Below, one piece after another: positions 25,901 through 40,900 of a DNA stretch of 64,000 bases. The notes under the pieces are model-generated. The model did not search any database. It was not told where the DNA came from and saw only the letters and a program-made list of their open reading frames with translations. Within the stretch, counting starts at the first letter, position 1; each line of letters opens with the position of its first letter. Origin of the DNA: Cinclus cinclus (taxonomy: Eukaryota > Chordata > Aves > Passeriformes > Cinclidae); contig NC_085059.1 in NCBI RefSeq assembly GCF_963662255.1, positions 11,007,234 to 11,071,233 of the forward strand. The letters are read 5' to 3'. The position numbers and the translations under genes were made by a program.

Positions 25901-28900
25901 GCATGCCCTGGCATGGGTGTGGATCTGGCTTTCACAGACACAAGAGAGCCAAAGAAGGAATGATGCTGCCAAGGCTTTTAAGACATACTGTGAAGGAACA
26001 GTGCACAGTCTAGTTATATACCTGCATGTCTTTGACTGGGGTTGTGGAATGGTAGAGTAATTGAGTTGTAGAAGAGTAGAGAGGAGAAGAGGCTTCTTTT
26101 TTCCTTACAACAGTGAAGAAAAACCCAGAGTATTTTAAATATTTTTTTTCAAGTTGAGCATGTTTTTTTTTTTCCCCCAGAAGCTGGTTGGTTTTGTTTC
26201 CTGATGATAAAATGGGACAGTAAATCATAGAATTACAGAATGGTTTGGGTTGCAGTGGACCTTAAAGATCATCTAGTTCCACCCCCTACCTTCCACTAGA
26301 CCAGGTGCTCCAAGCCCCATCCAGCCTGGTGTTGGACACCTCCAGGGATGGAGAGTCCACAGCCTCTCTGGGAAACCTGTGCCAGGAACTCACCCCGCTC
26401 ACAGGGTAGAATTTGTCCCTAATATCCAATTAAACCTGCCCTCCTTCAGCTTTAGCCAGTTCCCCCTTGTTCCAGCACATGCCCTTGTGAAATAGCTCTC
26501 TCCAAATGACCTTGTGTCTTTTCAAGGGAAAAGTAACTTCACACATTAGAAGTGTTCTGCTCTTTTTTTAGATATTCCAGATCAAGTGATACGAGTTTTC
26601 AAAGCGGATCAGCAGAGCTGTTACATCATCATCAGCAAAGACACTACAGCAAAGGAGGTGGTGAGTCATGCTGTCCATGAGTTCAACCTGACAGGAGCCC
26701 CAGAGACCTATTCCCTGTGTGAGGTGTCTGTCAGCCCCGAGGGGGTCATCAAACAGCGGAGGCTCCCAGATCAGTTCTCCAAGCTGGCTGACAGGATTCA
26801 GCTCAATGGACGGTAAATACACCTTTTTTTGTCAGGTTTTATTTGGCTTTCAGGATTGAAACGTACATTGGAAAAGACCTCCACCATAATAAAGCCCAAC
26901 ATCAGGGAGAGATGTGTTAATTAAAAATAGACAGGTGTCTGTTGGAAGCACAAGCAAGCAAATGCCAGTAAGCTACAGTGCCCTCTCTTCTTTGGGTCAC
27001 CTTCTTCTTCTGCACCCAAAAATCACTCCCTAAATCTACAGCAAGCTTGCTTGATGACAGCTAAATTCAGCAGATCAGGATAATGTATATAGAGTTTTGC
27101 ACTTAGAGAAAAAGGTTGTATTTGTTTTGACACTTCCCACGTGTACTTGAGGATTAAAGTATACAATTAATTTCTTTCTCAGTGTCATGCTGCAATGAAC
27201 TGATACTAATCTGAGATAAATTCTTCCCTTTTTAAGTAGAGTTCTGAATGTTTCTGAATGTTAAGTGCTTTGGTTTTATGTGATGACCTGATCCATACCA
27301 GAAGAAAGTTTATTAAAGTAAAATATTCTGTAGTTGTCTTTGCTAGGCAACAGAGGGAATTTGTGAGTAATAAATTTTTGTGTATCTGAAACTGATTTAC
27401 CTGACCATGGAATGAATTTTTAAAAATATATTTTCATTTTCTGAATACTCTGTGCCTCATGCAAATAGTAATATGCTATACTAAGTTTATGGGAAAAAAC
27501 ACACTAAATCTGTGTAAGAAATCTAGAAACACTTTAACAGAGAGAGAGATTTCTCAGGACTAGTGTTTTTAAAAAGCTACTTTCACTGCTGAATTTAGAA
27601 ATGAATAAGTAACAGACCTTTTTCTGAAGGTGAACACTACAGCGTATTACAAAGTCAGTGTAAAATATTAACAAAGAGACTTTGAAATGTTTGTTTACTT
27701 AAGTAATGGTGTTATTTTACATTAACTAAAGTACAAGGTTATGTTGTCCCTTTTCTCTGTAATGCTCACAGTGATTGGGATAGTTCAATGTTTTCATGTT
27801 CACAAAGCCTCTGAAGAGCATCTCTAATATGTTGTTACTCAATTATTCTTCAGGTATTATCTGAAGAACAATATGGAAACAGAGACCTTATGCTCAGATG
27901 AAGATGCTCAAGAGCTACTCCGAGAGAGCCAAATTTCCCTCCTCCAGCTGAGCACCATTGAGGTGGCCACTCAGCTTTCCATGCGGGACTTTGAATTATT
28001 CCGCAACATTGAGCCAACAGAATACATTGATGACCTTTACAAGCTGGACTCCAAAACAGGGAATGCTCACCTGAAACAGTTTGAGGATGTTATAAATCAA
28101 GAGACCTTCTGGGTTGCCATGGAAATTTTAGCAGAACCCAACCAACTCAAAAGAATGAAGATTATTAAGCATTTCATTAAAATTGCTCTCCACTGTCGAG
28201 AATGCAAGAATTTCAATTCCATGTTTGCAGTGATAAGGTAAAATACTTCCCATTTCTCAGATCTGATTGGTGCTGCCACAGGCAATTCTGTTCATCCATA
28301 TGGAAAGGAAAGAAATGGGAATATCCTGAGCAGACTACAGTTGGGGCTGGGTGGTTTTCCAAAGCCAGACTTGTCAGAGGTGGATTGTCACTGCCGCCTC
28401 TGTGCTGTCACCCCAGCACTTCAGTCCTGTTGCAGTGCTAGGTGTGACTGTTTTTCAGTGGTACCTCGCAGGAAAAGAGAAGATGGGTACAAAGCACTGT
28501 TTGATGGATGAGCTGCAGAAACTTGCTGGAGCATTGTGTCATGTTCTGTGACTTTGGCACCCAATTTCCCTTCTTTTTGTCAGTCATTGTTACTTTTCCA
28601 GGATACACCAAGTCATATATGTGATGATGAGATTACTTTATTTCTTCCTTCCATTGTAGGGACTTCCTCAAATCAGTCTTGTTTTGGCTTAATTTTCCTT
28701 CTCATTCTTTCCTGCTCTCATTCTTTCGTCTGCTTGCTACTCTATTTTATTTTTCCCCTCTTCAGTTGCACAATTAAGCTTTCTCTTCTGATTTATACTG
28801 AATGCTGCTACTTTAACAGCATGAGTTCAGCATTTCCTGTATTTGCAATTATCTTGCACCCAGCCTTTACTGTAGGAAAAAAAGGCACTGTGATTCATCA

Positions 28901-31900
28901 GACAAAGATCTGGATTTGTGCTGTATCCCAGCAGCATTGTTGGAAACATGAATTTAAAGTATTTTCTCCCATGTCTAACTAGTTCATCAAATGTATTGGC
29001 TTGTGGTTAGTCATTAAAGAATTAATGAATTTCTGTGAAGGGTACTGGACAGTCCTTGAGACTGTGGCTGCTCATTATGTGGGAATACACACATGTGTAT
29101 TCATTTATATTGATTCATTTATTTTTTATATTCTACTTCCTAATATTTCATGGTTTATTGTAGGTAAGGAAATTATTCTTTCTGCTTCTCAGTTAAGTCC
29201 AATCAGGCCATAACTAAAGTGGTCTTTAGTCCAAAAAAAAAAAAAAGAAAGAAGTTAGTTTCTGTTTTATTTCCATAAGAATGTTTTTGTTAGCATATGG
29301 CACAGGGGTTCTCTTTCTTGCCTTGTCCTGCACAGCAGTTTGGTGCCATATGTCTCATGAAATAGGAAGATAGCCATCCTGATGTAACATAGAAAAGAGG
29401 AGATGTGGGCTGGCATATGTTTGATTTTTTTCATGTAAGAGAAGGCCTTTTTGGCATAGCATGGAGAGAAATTTGTCTGAAAAATAAACCAAATACAAAA
29501 TAAGTTTTTGATAAAAAAAATAAACCTGAGCATAGCAAATTCAGTGATAGTGTGGCTCTGGATTTGCTAAGCAGTGCTGGAGCACATCCCTTTCCAGTTC
29601 TGCAAAGATGAGGGCTTTGCAATTATTGCAGCATTTCTTGAGTGTAAGTGCTGACAAATTGTGATTGGGAGGATGGATTTAATTTATTTAGTATTTCTAT
29701 TTAATGGGGGCTTTTTCCATCAAAATAATTCTGCATATATTTTTACTAAGTGGGAATGAGGGCATAGTTACAAGTTTTAGCATATCTACTGCTTCCAGTT
29801 GTCAGTCTGTTGCTCATTTACAAATGGTCTTGTCTGAAGCTCTGAAGTCAGAGAATAACAGAGTGGTTTGAGTTGGAAGGTACCTTAAAGATCATCTCAT
29901 TCTAACCCCCTGCTATAGGCTGAGACACCTTCCATTACACCAGGTTGCTTCAAGCCCCATCCAGCCTGTCCTTGAAAACTTCAGGGACGTAGCATTAACA
30001 GCCTTTCTGGGCAACTTGTGCTGGGAGCTCACCACCCTCACAAGGAAGAATTTCTTTCTAAAGTCTTGCCACTTATGCTTGGGATGAGCTCTGCACTGTT
30101 CTCATTTTCTGTTCGACCACTTTTTCACCTCATCCATGTTTTCACCATTTTTGTCCTTACCATAGCATACATTTTTACGGGACAGAAGTGGTTCTTAAAT
30201 AGATGTCAGTCCTGTGTTACAGAGATACTAGTTTGGCAGTAATTTGGAATTTGTACCTTGAGCAGTCATGTTTTTTACAGTCCTGTTGAAACAGCAGAGG
30301 GTTATTGTGATGAACTTGTGGTCTGCTATTTACCCAGCTTCACAGTTAACCTTTTTAATCCTTAAAACAACCCCCCTACCCTTCACTTCCTTCTGAAAGG
30401 TAACAGTTCTGCTCACAGCTAATAATGAAATGTTTCTGCCTTGCAGTGGGTTAAATCTTGCACCAGTAGCTCGTCTCAGAGGCACTTGGGAAAAGTTACC
30501 CAGCAAGTACGAAAAGCACCTCAGAGACCTTCAAGATCTTTTTGATCCATCTCGAAACATGGCAAAGTACCGCAACATCCTTAGCAGCCAGAGCATGCAG
30601 CCTCCAATTATCCCACTTTTCCCTGTTGTCAAGAAAGATATCACATTTCTGCATGAAGGTAATGTCAAACAGAGAGAAAATAAATGAAGCACGGAATGTA
30701 CTTCAGCCCTTTCTTCAGTGCTCAGTGTGTTAATATGTGTCTAACAAAGCTGCCACCAGTGGGATGCTTTTGAGGGATCCTTTGTAGGAGTAAAATAAAA
30801 TAGAACTGGGAATGCCTAATGGAAGAGACTGGCCCTAGATGAAAATTAAAAATAAAATGCATAGTTTTAATATTTTGAAAGCAATGCTGTAGTCCTCATG
30901 AGCTGTCATAAGGTTTGGGGTGGAAGCATAGGTGAGTGTGCTGTCTGGTAGTTATGCTACTTCCAATATATTCTCCTATAAAAAACTTGTTGCTGTAATG
31001 TTTACAGGTTTTCATTCCGTGTTGTGGCATGCACACAGCTCCAGTGATACACCTCCTACTCTTGCTTTCAACATTTTCAAGGAATTTTGTTTAAATGTTT
31101 GCATTTTTTTTTCCTTTATACAAAGTCCTGTTCACAACTGGTTGAGGTGAATTTCCAAATACGCTTAATTCTTGGTTGTGATGGTTCAGAACTATTTGAA
31201 CTTCTTTTGTAATGTGAATGTCGTTAATGTCAATTCTATATTTATATTATTTTAACATTATGCAAGTGAGTTTGGGCATAGCTCACTTATTCCTTTTTCC
31301 TCCTACTAACACTTGTTACCTTAAAAATAGATTAACAAAAAATATAGGGTAGTCCAAGTGGGTTTGATTCCATTACTGTTTTGCAAGAGCATCATGTTTT
31401 CTTGCTACTTGAATTAAAAAAATTGTGTTGATTTGGGGTTAGGGAGGGGAGAAGGGTAACAAGGGAAGAACTAGAAGCACAGTGGCTGTTCAGAAATATT
31501 TATTACTTTTTTTTTTCTTATGTGTGCGTTTCAATTATGTAGGCAATGATTCTAAAGTGGATGGCCTGGTAAATTTTGAGAAACTCCGGATGATTGCCAA
31601 AGAAATTCGCCAAGTTGTCCGCATGACCTCAGCAAACATGGATCCAGCTGTGATGTTCAGACAAAGGTGTGCAATGGGAAGGGCAGTAGCACTGAAGGGG
31701 TCTCAGTGTGGGGGAATCTGGGTCTCTGTGTGCATCAGCACGTTGATGTTTCATTGTGTACCTCATCATTGACACCTGCCATCAAACCACAACCTTTATC
31801 AAATTATGGCAAAACAGTTGATGCTTCCCAGACCTGCTTTGAATGACTAATAAACCAATTTATTAGCTTTAAAAAACACTGAACAATAGGTTCTAATTTT

Positions 31901-34900
31901 AATGATACATATTCTGCCAAATGAGATGTTAGTGTCAGTAGAGTGTTGAGAGAGCTATAATATTACAGGGTACTATATTTAGATATGAGAGAGATAAAAA
32001 GCATCTAAATCACTGATGTATAGATCTGAAATGTTTCAAAACAAAGTTCCACTGATAACATATTAAATTCAAACAAAGTATTTTTTATTTGTTGTAAGCA
32101 CAGCTTGTTCCACTTACATAATGTTTGATATGTTCAGGTTTCAGCAGGTGGAGGGTGTTTTCTTGGCTTATTTTTCTTACTTTTTTCTTTTTATCTTGAC
32201 GCTGTATATCACCAGGCTTGGTGTTAACAAAGTCCAGAATAAAAGCAACATAATTTCTAATCTAGTGCTGATTAGCTCCAGATTTTATTTAGTGGAAATG
32301 AATTATTTCCTTCATCAGTTTTCTTCCCACTGGCTGAACTAAAAGAATCAGTGGCTCTGTTGTGCCCATACAGGGTCCTGATCCTGTAGGTGTCTATGGG
32401 ATGGGTGGTGGCCTCTCTCCTTGCACTGTCTGCCTCAAACTAATGGGCCAGACAAGACCCCTCAGGGTGCAGTTTGGGTAGGGAGATGGGTCATGTCTGG
32501 TGCTGAATAGCCACATGGCTCTGACTTCAGAAAATGACAAAATACTCTCTTGAGCTTCCCACACCTCTGTGCACCCCAGCAGAGAAGAGCTCTCTGAACA
32601 CCCTGGAGGGAGTAGGGCAGTAGGAGACACAGTGGACAGTTTTTGGGTGAAATGTGCTTCATCCACCCGAAATTCCAGTCACCTGTGCAGTTGTGATTCT
32701 CTCTGATGTGTGAATTAAGTTACATCTGTGCAGTGGAAGGAAATAGGGCATGCAAGGATAGGGAGCATTTATAAGAGCATAGATATTTACCCTGTGGTAT
32801 TCCAGTGGTCAGGGTTCATAGAGGATCATCAGTTCTGTCTGGTTTTTGTTTGCAAGGCTGGCTGTCAGGAAATATTTCTTTTTAAAATACAGGTATTTAA
32901 AGCCAGCCTGGATTGGGCTCTGAACAGCCTGGTCTAATGGAAGGTGTCCCTGCCCATGGAAGGGGATGAACTTTAAGGTCCCTCCCAACACAAACTGTTC
33001 TGTGGTTCTGTAACTCTAAAAATGGCCCAGTCTGAGCCAAAAATAACAGATCCTGTTAATGTTATTTAAAGATGGATTTGTTTCACAGTGGAGATTCACC
33101 TTTATACAGTTGAATTGGAATTAGCAAGATTTCATTTTTAGTATAAAACTATAAAGTCAGTTACTGAGAAGTTGTGATTGCTTTTCAGAAATTTTGGCAT
33201 TCACAGCTAGAATTAGTTTATAAATAAATTTCCCTGACAGCCCATTCACTTCCCAAGACCTCATGAAGTGTATTCATTAAATAAATTTAATAGTAAATAG
33301 TATGTTTTTCAGAATTAGAAAATACATTTGAATGACTTTAATTTAAATTATGCACACTTCCATAAACTACTTAGGCATCTAATATTAGAGATAGTGCCAG
33401 ACATTAAAAGAAAATAATTCCATGTTTTCATGTCATTTATATTAATTTTCATTGCCTCTTGTGTCTTATCTATCAGTTTCTGTTATGAAGCACCAAATAA
33501 ATGCTTTTGAAGATGAAAAGTCAACAAGAAATGATGTGTATTAGTGGCAACATGAGTCTTGCTCATAAATTCATTGCCAATTATAGATAGTGTCTAGGTT
33601 TTCAAGGTTTAATTGGCAACTGACTTGTTTTCCAGCCAACAATCAAGAGAAAACAATGTCATAAACTTGAATACGGATAGTGACGATTTCTTGTGCACTT
33701 TCAACAGGCCTAATGCAAAGAGTAAATAAATTTAATCTCATTTTCTGCAATATGAATGAGTTGCACTCCATCAAATTTGAATTTGACTTACAGAAAATAA
33801 ATTAATGCAAGTTTGATTTTTTCAATTAATAGGTTAAACAAAATCTGATAGATATTCAAGTATTTATCAAGTCTTGCCCTTGCATTTCATGAAAACATTG
33901 TGTTATTGTTTGAGAAGAATTTGGCTGTATAGAGATTTTTCTTTTCTGTTCTTTCCTGTCTACATCTTTCTTCCTGACTCTCAACTGTTTTATTTTTCCT
34001 GTGCTTTTCTGTTCAAATACATGCTTCAATGTATATGGCTCTTGCTTACAGGAAGAAGAGGTGGAGAAGTTTGGGGTAAGTGTAGAGCTGAATGCAACTA
34101 AGATAAATAAAGATTATGCAATTCTTAACATACTGCATCCTCCTTGTTAGTGCATGCATCTGAAATACAGCATGCATTTTATTAACCCTACAATACATGT
34201 TTTTTTGAAAACAGAAGTAGGGGGTTGCAGCCAATGTTTTACTGCAGCTATTAGAATTCTGAGTTCCTTTTCTGTAGAAGATAAGTTGTTTGAGTTTTGG
34301 CTTTGTGCATTAGAAAAAGCCCTGCTGTGCAGTTGTATTGGAAAGCAAACTATTTTGGGAAGTAAATGAAATAAGAAACTTGCATTTTAACATGTTACAT
34401 GTTACAGAAAAGTCAAAGTCATTCTGCATTTTCAGCTATAGGGACATTTTGAATTGTGGTAATGATGTAGTAATTTCCTCCCTGAAGTTTGTGTTCAGGC
34501 GACCTTCAAAGTATTTATTTTTAGTATATGTTTAAAATGTATCTCACATTTTCCTGCACCAAAATCCTCGTTTGTACCACTCACACACCATTGGCTGTGT
34601 GAGGTCTGGATCATGGAATGACTAAAGATGAGAGTTCTGATGCTGGCCAGGGAAATTCCTGCCTGGTTCAAGGCAGTGATTTGAAGACTGCCATTGTAGC
34701 CATATTTTATGTGTTATGTGTATTTTTGCCCATAAAGTGTTACCTGTGTGCCTTTGCACAGCAGTGACTGGGACAGAGCCAGGACTTGGGCTGGTCATAC
34801 TGGGATTAGTAGGTTTGGGTACTGGTTCCTGATACTGGTCTGGATTGCCCTTGGCTGGCAGCATTTGGTTGAGCATTGGTGCTCAATAATCAACTGCTCA

Positions 34901-37900
34901 CAAGGCAGCTCCTGGGGAGAAATAGCCAGGACCCATGGAACCACTGTAATTTCTAACCCTTGGAATTACTGTGAACACAAGGGAATAAGGAAAAATAATT
35001 GCTAAAGGAAATAGAATTAAATTGCCTTAAAAAGTCAAATCCAGACTTGAAAGGAAAAAAATCCAGTGTGTACATAAACAATAAAAATACTTCTATCATT
35101 AAAAATAAACATAACTTCCTGATCATTGTAGAATAGCTTTGTCCTTATCCATCAGGAGACAGGACTGTCCCCTTGGATTGAATAGCTGTGAACACTTCGT
35201 CATGCCTTTTGCTGCTCCCTATCTCCAATAACATTACTTTTTTTATTTAATAAAGCTATAAATTACTGACAGTTTCTAAGCTTTTATTTTCTGTCAGGAT
35301 GATTTATTTAAGATATTTGGAAATATTGCAGTCAGCTGTTTTCCAACATTTATTTTCTAAGCTCAGTGTACTTGATTCCTTGGATTTTCTCTAACAACAT
35401 GTTTCATTCTGACTCCTTGGGCGACCATGGCTCTTCTGTGCCTGATGTTGTTTATTCTGCCACTTGTGATTCTGTAAACACACAAGAGCTTGATAAATTT
35501 CTTCATGTAGCTTTAAAATACTCATCTGAATATGTAAAAATCTGCAGACAAACCCAGTTTTGAACAACTTTGACATTTTCCATTAGAATTTACATGTGAC
35601 TTATACTGTAATATCCATTTATTTAAAAGTGCATCAGAAATGGTGTGGCTGTAGGATTTTTGGGAGTTGAAACAGAGGTCACTGTTTAAACTGTACACAA
35701 ATCAGTTGTTTGGTCACTCTTTCAATGTGAATAGGAGTGACTGAGAGGGAGAGTAACTCACATTCTTTAACAATTACAGTATTATTTATTTTTTGCTTCA
35801 GTTACTGATAGATTTGAGAGCTCAAAATTAGGAGTATTGAGAAGCATCCTCTTTCATAGATGTAAGTCTGTGCAAATCTGGGTATATGTATATCATCACT
35901 GTCTTCCTCACCTTTTTCGGGATGTTTTTTTTTAATGAGCTGCTCTTCTGTGAATGTTTTTAGTTAAAGAAAGCAGTTAATTATGTAATCAAATGCACTT
36001 TGTACATTTAAACTAATTTGCCCCTTGTTTAACCATTTCTTGTTCAATGAGTTTTCTGTGAAGACTGCAGTGGTCACTCACTTCTGTGCAAGAAGTTTCT
36101 GTGTAAGCCTGATGCACACAGTGGGTACCCAGTTCCTTAAACCAACAAAGTTCCCAAGTTTGTCCAGTTTTAGAATCTACAGTTGAATTCATAGAGCTGT
36201 TAAGGTTGGAAAATACCTCAGATCATGAAATCCAACCATCAATCCAGCACCTCCACCATGCTGACCACTAAACCACGTCCTCAATTGCTTTAAACGTGTG
36301 GTTTTTTTGACACTTCCAGGGATGCTGACCCCACCACTGCCCTGGGCTGACTGTTCCAGGTCCTGACAACCCTTTCCATGGAGAAGTTTTTTCTAATGTC
36401 CAATTTAGACCTCTCTTGGCACAACTTGAGGCTATTTCTTCTCTTCAGCTGCAGATCTTGCAGCACAAGCCTCCAGTTCATTAGCCGAGCTACATGAGTT
36501 CCACACGCAGCACTACCCCTTGTTCCTCCCAGCTCCACATTTCCGTGTGCAGTCCTGTTCTAGACTCAAATCACTGCTCTCAATTTACCCACATATGTTA
36601 AGACAAGTGTTGTTTTAATGCTGTTCATCTTTTTTAACTCACTTGCATCAGCATGCACTAGCCCTAACTGAAGATTATTGGCATTAATCTGCTTTGGCCT
36701 ATGCTACTGTAGCTCTTTGTTGCTGTTGAGAACTGAACCTTTACTGCTTTGGTCTTTTCTCTTGTAGATCTCTGAGTCAGGGCAGCATGAACTCGAACAT
36801 GCTGGATGTGCAGGGAGGTGCTCACAAGAAACGTGCCCGCCGCAGCTCGCTGCTGAATGCCAAGAAGCTCTATGAGGATGCCCAGATGGCAAGGAAGGTG
36901 AAGCAGTACCTGTCCAACCTTAGTGTAGAGACAGATGAAGAAAAGATCCAAATATTGTCACTTCAATGTGAGCCTGCATACAGCACTTGTAAGTACGGTG
37001 AGCTAGAACAGCAGCATGATCTATGGCATTTATAAAAAATGTTGTTCCTTCTGTAGAAACACTCTTTTAAACTTTTCCTCCAAGGAGAAAATACTGTACT
37101 AAGTGTTGTTTAGTCAGTTCTTGTACTGAGAGCTTCAGCAAGACAGCATGTGTGTTTATGTTTTTGTTGTGCTCAAAAAACATCTCTGATGTTTTTTATT
37201 TTGACCTTTAGTTCCTAAAAGCTGTGTGTCTTTCCATCAGTCTGGCAGGAAATTCAATAGCATATCAGGTCTGTTGGTGCCCCACTGTCCTTGCACAGAA
37301 TTAGGAAGGATAAAAAAGCAGTGTTTACCATATGAACAGCAAGAAATAAAAACAGACAAAATCAATATAGAAACTGCAATGGATTACACCATAGAATAAA
37401 TGAAGATTGTTGAGAAGTTAGGTCAATATTGACTGATGAGTCTGACATGGCTTGACAGTCACAAATTGAGGACTACAGCAGGACAGCTCTCATAATTTGA
37501 GCTCTTGGGAAACAAACCGTTGTCTGACCTGCTGTCTTACGTGGTTCAGTAAATTCATATTTAGAAATGAGAAATTATAATTGTGTTTTATTTAGATACT
37601 CTAGCAGTTTTCACTTTCTTGAAAGGCAGATGTGTTTCCAAATGGATGAGTAACAACTATGCTGAACAAAATAATGTTTCCTGCTTGTCTTTTGTCCAAA
37701 TACAGCATTTTAAGGCTTTTTTTATCTTCAAATACTGTTTTGTCTCTGATGAAGTAAGTTCAAAGCATGACTAGGAGATGGCATCTTGATGATAAAATTT
37801 TATATCCTTGCTGTTATCCAGTATTAAGAATGCAAATCCTTGCTATTCCCTAAGATGCTGTTTTATGCAAATGTTATTTTAGCATTTACTTTTAAATAGC

Positions 37901-40900
37901 ACTGAAGCAGGAAACCTGGAAGTGGCCCTTTTAAAAACTCCCTTTAACTCCCTTTTAAAAAAATATTAAAACCTTCATGTTTGAACTCTTGATAGATGAT
38001 CTATGTGCAATCATGACAGTTACAAGGCCCAAGAGAAAAATATAAATGTTATCTGATTGGTTTTCCTTTGTTTTATAAAAATCAATTACAGTCTTATTTG
38101 CACAGTGCTACCCATAGATATTTGGAAGTAAAAATAGGGAATATATACTGACTGTTCTACTTCATGTAGTTAAGCAAATCAAGTCATATTTTCTTAAACA
38201 TCAGAAAAGAAAATGAATTTTAAGTCGATACACAAATAAATATAAAATAGACTGGCATATTATTAAAAGTACTGTTTTTTAAAAACGAGGGAGAATGCCC
38301 TAAACCCCAAAACCCTCAGGTAGTAGGTCCAGTTGAGATTCTACTTGTTACAGAGCTGGAAGAAAGATTTGAGAAGTGATGTGTAGCAGGAGGGCGCTGC
38401 TAGCCCCTTGTGGTTTTAAATCTGGTGGAGTGAGAGCACTGACCTGTCCCAGGGGTGTCTCTTTGCACTTGGTTGCACTACCCACATTCAGGGGTTCAAC
38501 TCCCCCATTTCTTAAATCAGTGATAAGCTTCTGGCCTTGCTTGTGGTAGGAATGAGCAGTAGTGGCACTGCAATCCAGAGTTTTCCAACAGAATATAAGG
38601 AGAATTCAGATGGCCTTAACTTCAGTCTGTGCATTGCTGTGTGATTAAAGCAGAAGCTGAAGCAGTGCCCTGTGCTGTAAATCACTCGTGCCACCTAGTG
38701 AAACATTTGATGCCAGCTGCAAAACCATCTGATTTTGAAGGACTTGCTGTTAGGCAGTTGCACCTTGCATGCAAATATTTAAAATACAGGCTTTTGGTAG
38801 AAATAAACATTTTTTTTTAATCTTTTGATTAAGTACCTCTATGGCACTTTAAATAGTTTAGGGCTTTTTTTTAAAGCTCTTTTACACATCATCTTCAGTG
38901 TGATGAGATTGTAGTCTTTGGACTAGAAATAGTTTAAAATGCAATTTGTCATCTTTATACAGTGGTTCCTTTGTCTGGATGGTTATACTGCAATAATCCT
39001 GCAACTGAAAGTGCTAGATATTTATATGCAGTTTTTCCTTAACAGTGACAAAGAATTTAGGTGACAGAAGAGGAGGAAAATCCTCCGAAATGTCTCCAGT
39101 GCCCATGAGATCAATTGGCCAAACCACAAAAGCCCATCAGCATCAACAAAACCGAATGAGTCAAGTTCTTCAGGTCCCAACTGTGAATTTGTACCCCAGC
39201 AGGAAAAAGGGACTGACAAAGGATCATGTCACATTCAGTGAGTATCTTCAGTTCACCTGGCTGGGGAGGTTTAAAGATGTAAGTAAACAGGAAGGGAGTA
39301 GCTCTTTTCTAGCTGGGTGGTTTATGTGAAGTACCACTATGCTTCATGAAATAAATTAATTTTAAAACAGCTGGTGCAAATTGCTGGGGTTTAAGATAGC
39401 ATGCTTAGTCATTTGCAGTCTTTTATAACTTTCCTTAAAACAAGTTAATGGTGAGGTACTGTCTCCAAATATGCTCTTGCTTCACAAAGTCTAATATATT
39501 TGGGTGAAATCACTGAAGCAAATTACAGACATTTAATATTTTAACCTCTGGGACACCATTTTAACGACATTATGGGCAAATGGAGCAACATACATTATTG
39601 GCTGCTCCTAGTGAACATAATTTTTTTGTCTCTAAATTTGATGGTTGCAAAGCTGTATATTCTTTATTAAACAGCTTTTGTTCCATTTACATAATGGTTG
39701 TATCATTTGAAAGCTGCAATTGTGGGTTATTAAATGAAGTTAACTGCAATAAATAACTGATATGAAATTATTTTATAGTATATTGGACATCAACATAACT
39801 TAAAATAGCTTCAGAAAACAGTACATTATGGCATATAAAATACTGGTTCCAGTTAGTATTTATTTCAGTTCTCCTCTGAAAAGCCTGTGGAGTTTGACAA
39901 GTTCCAGAAACTTTTCTCAGAGGTATTTCTTCTTTCGTGTGTGGTGGTCTGTGCTGATCTAACAAGTTATTGAGAACTTGAAATAACTCCTCAGCACTGA
40001 GTCCTCTGTAGGATGGTCAAATAGTGAGTAAGGAACACCAAACTATGTATGGGACACTGATTTTGCTAAACTGGCCAAGCTGTGGACAGTGCCCATGAGT
40101 GTTGAATTGAGAATACCTGCTTGTGAAGATCTTGAACTGACCTGGTGGCTCTGATGTACGTGGTTTTTAACATAGTGCCAACAATGCTATGGGCAAGGGT
40201 TTCCTCCCAGCGTTTATGCTGCACACAGGTTTTTTTTTTTTTTAAACATAGTCCTTTGGCAAAACCAAAACGAATGTGTCCATTGCAGTGGTTCCTGTTG
40301 GGTTATGGATGTTTCAGCACAGTGCAGATGAGTAGCCAGCAGTAGCAGTGGCCACAGCTGATCTAAATTTAAGTGGAGACTGCCTCCACATGCAGAATTC
40401 TCTGATCATCTGCTTCTCTCTTTACTGAATATTCTGGTTGTTCAACATAGTGCTTATTTGTAGTTTAAACAGAAATCATTTATTCAAAAGAAGAATAAAA
40501 TGCAGTAACTTATCCCATTGTTTTCATAGGTACAGGCTCTCCACAGAAGTCATTAAGCTTGTCTGAGGAAGTAAGTAGTAAGAAACAAACAGATGACACT
40601 ATGTCCATGGCATCTTCTTTACACTCCAGCCCACCTGCTTCTCCTCAGGGCTCCCCACGCAAAGGTATGTGTGGGGCAGCATCAGTCCCAGGAACTGTGG
40701 CCTAAACCAGGGTGGGTCGTGGCAGGAATATTTGTTGATAATGACATGTAAGAGAAATAGTGGTTTAGAATATTCATGTCAAGAATAGAATCACATCTTT
40801 CTATGAAAAGACTTGATTTTCCAATGTATTTGTATGTTTTGGACTTTTAAGTCAATTAGTTTTTAAAAAAGGGAAGAGTTGTTTTCTTAAAATACTGCCT

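Larger units (their letters stand above)
22769..26571 (+). other. RAPGEF6: RAPGEF6 intron 11
   Basis: 3.8 kb. Holds antisense CR1 fragments (23647-23740 and 26224-26520), the 15-nt microexon candidate (23895-23909), and a GC-richer patch (about 25.0-25.5 kb) that I could not assign. Confidence 0.8.
31667..36767 (+). other. RAPGEF6: RAPGEF6 intron 15, 5.1 kb, with microexon
   Basis: Holds a sense CR1 end (32885-33015), a long AT-rich repeat-free stretch from 33.0 to 34.6 kb around the 24-nt microexon (34052-34075), a second AT-rich stretch to 36.1 kb, and an antisense CR1 (36187-36540). Confidence 0.8.
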
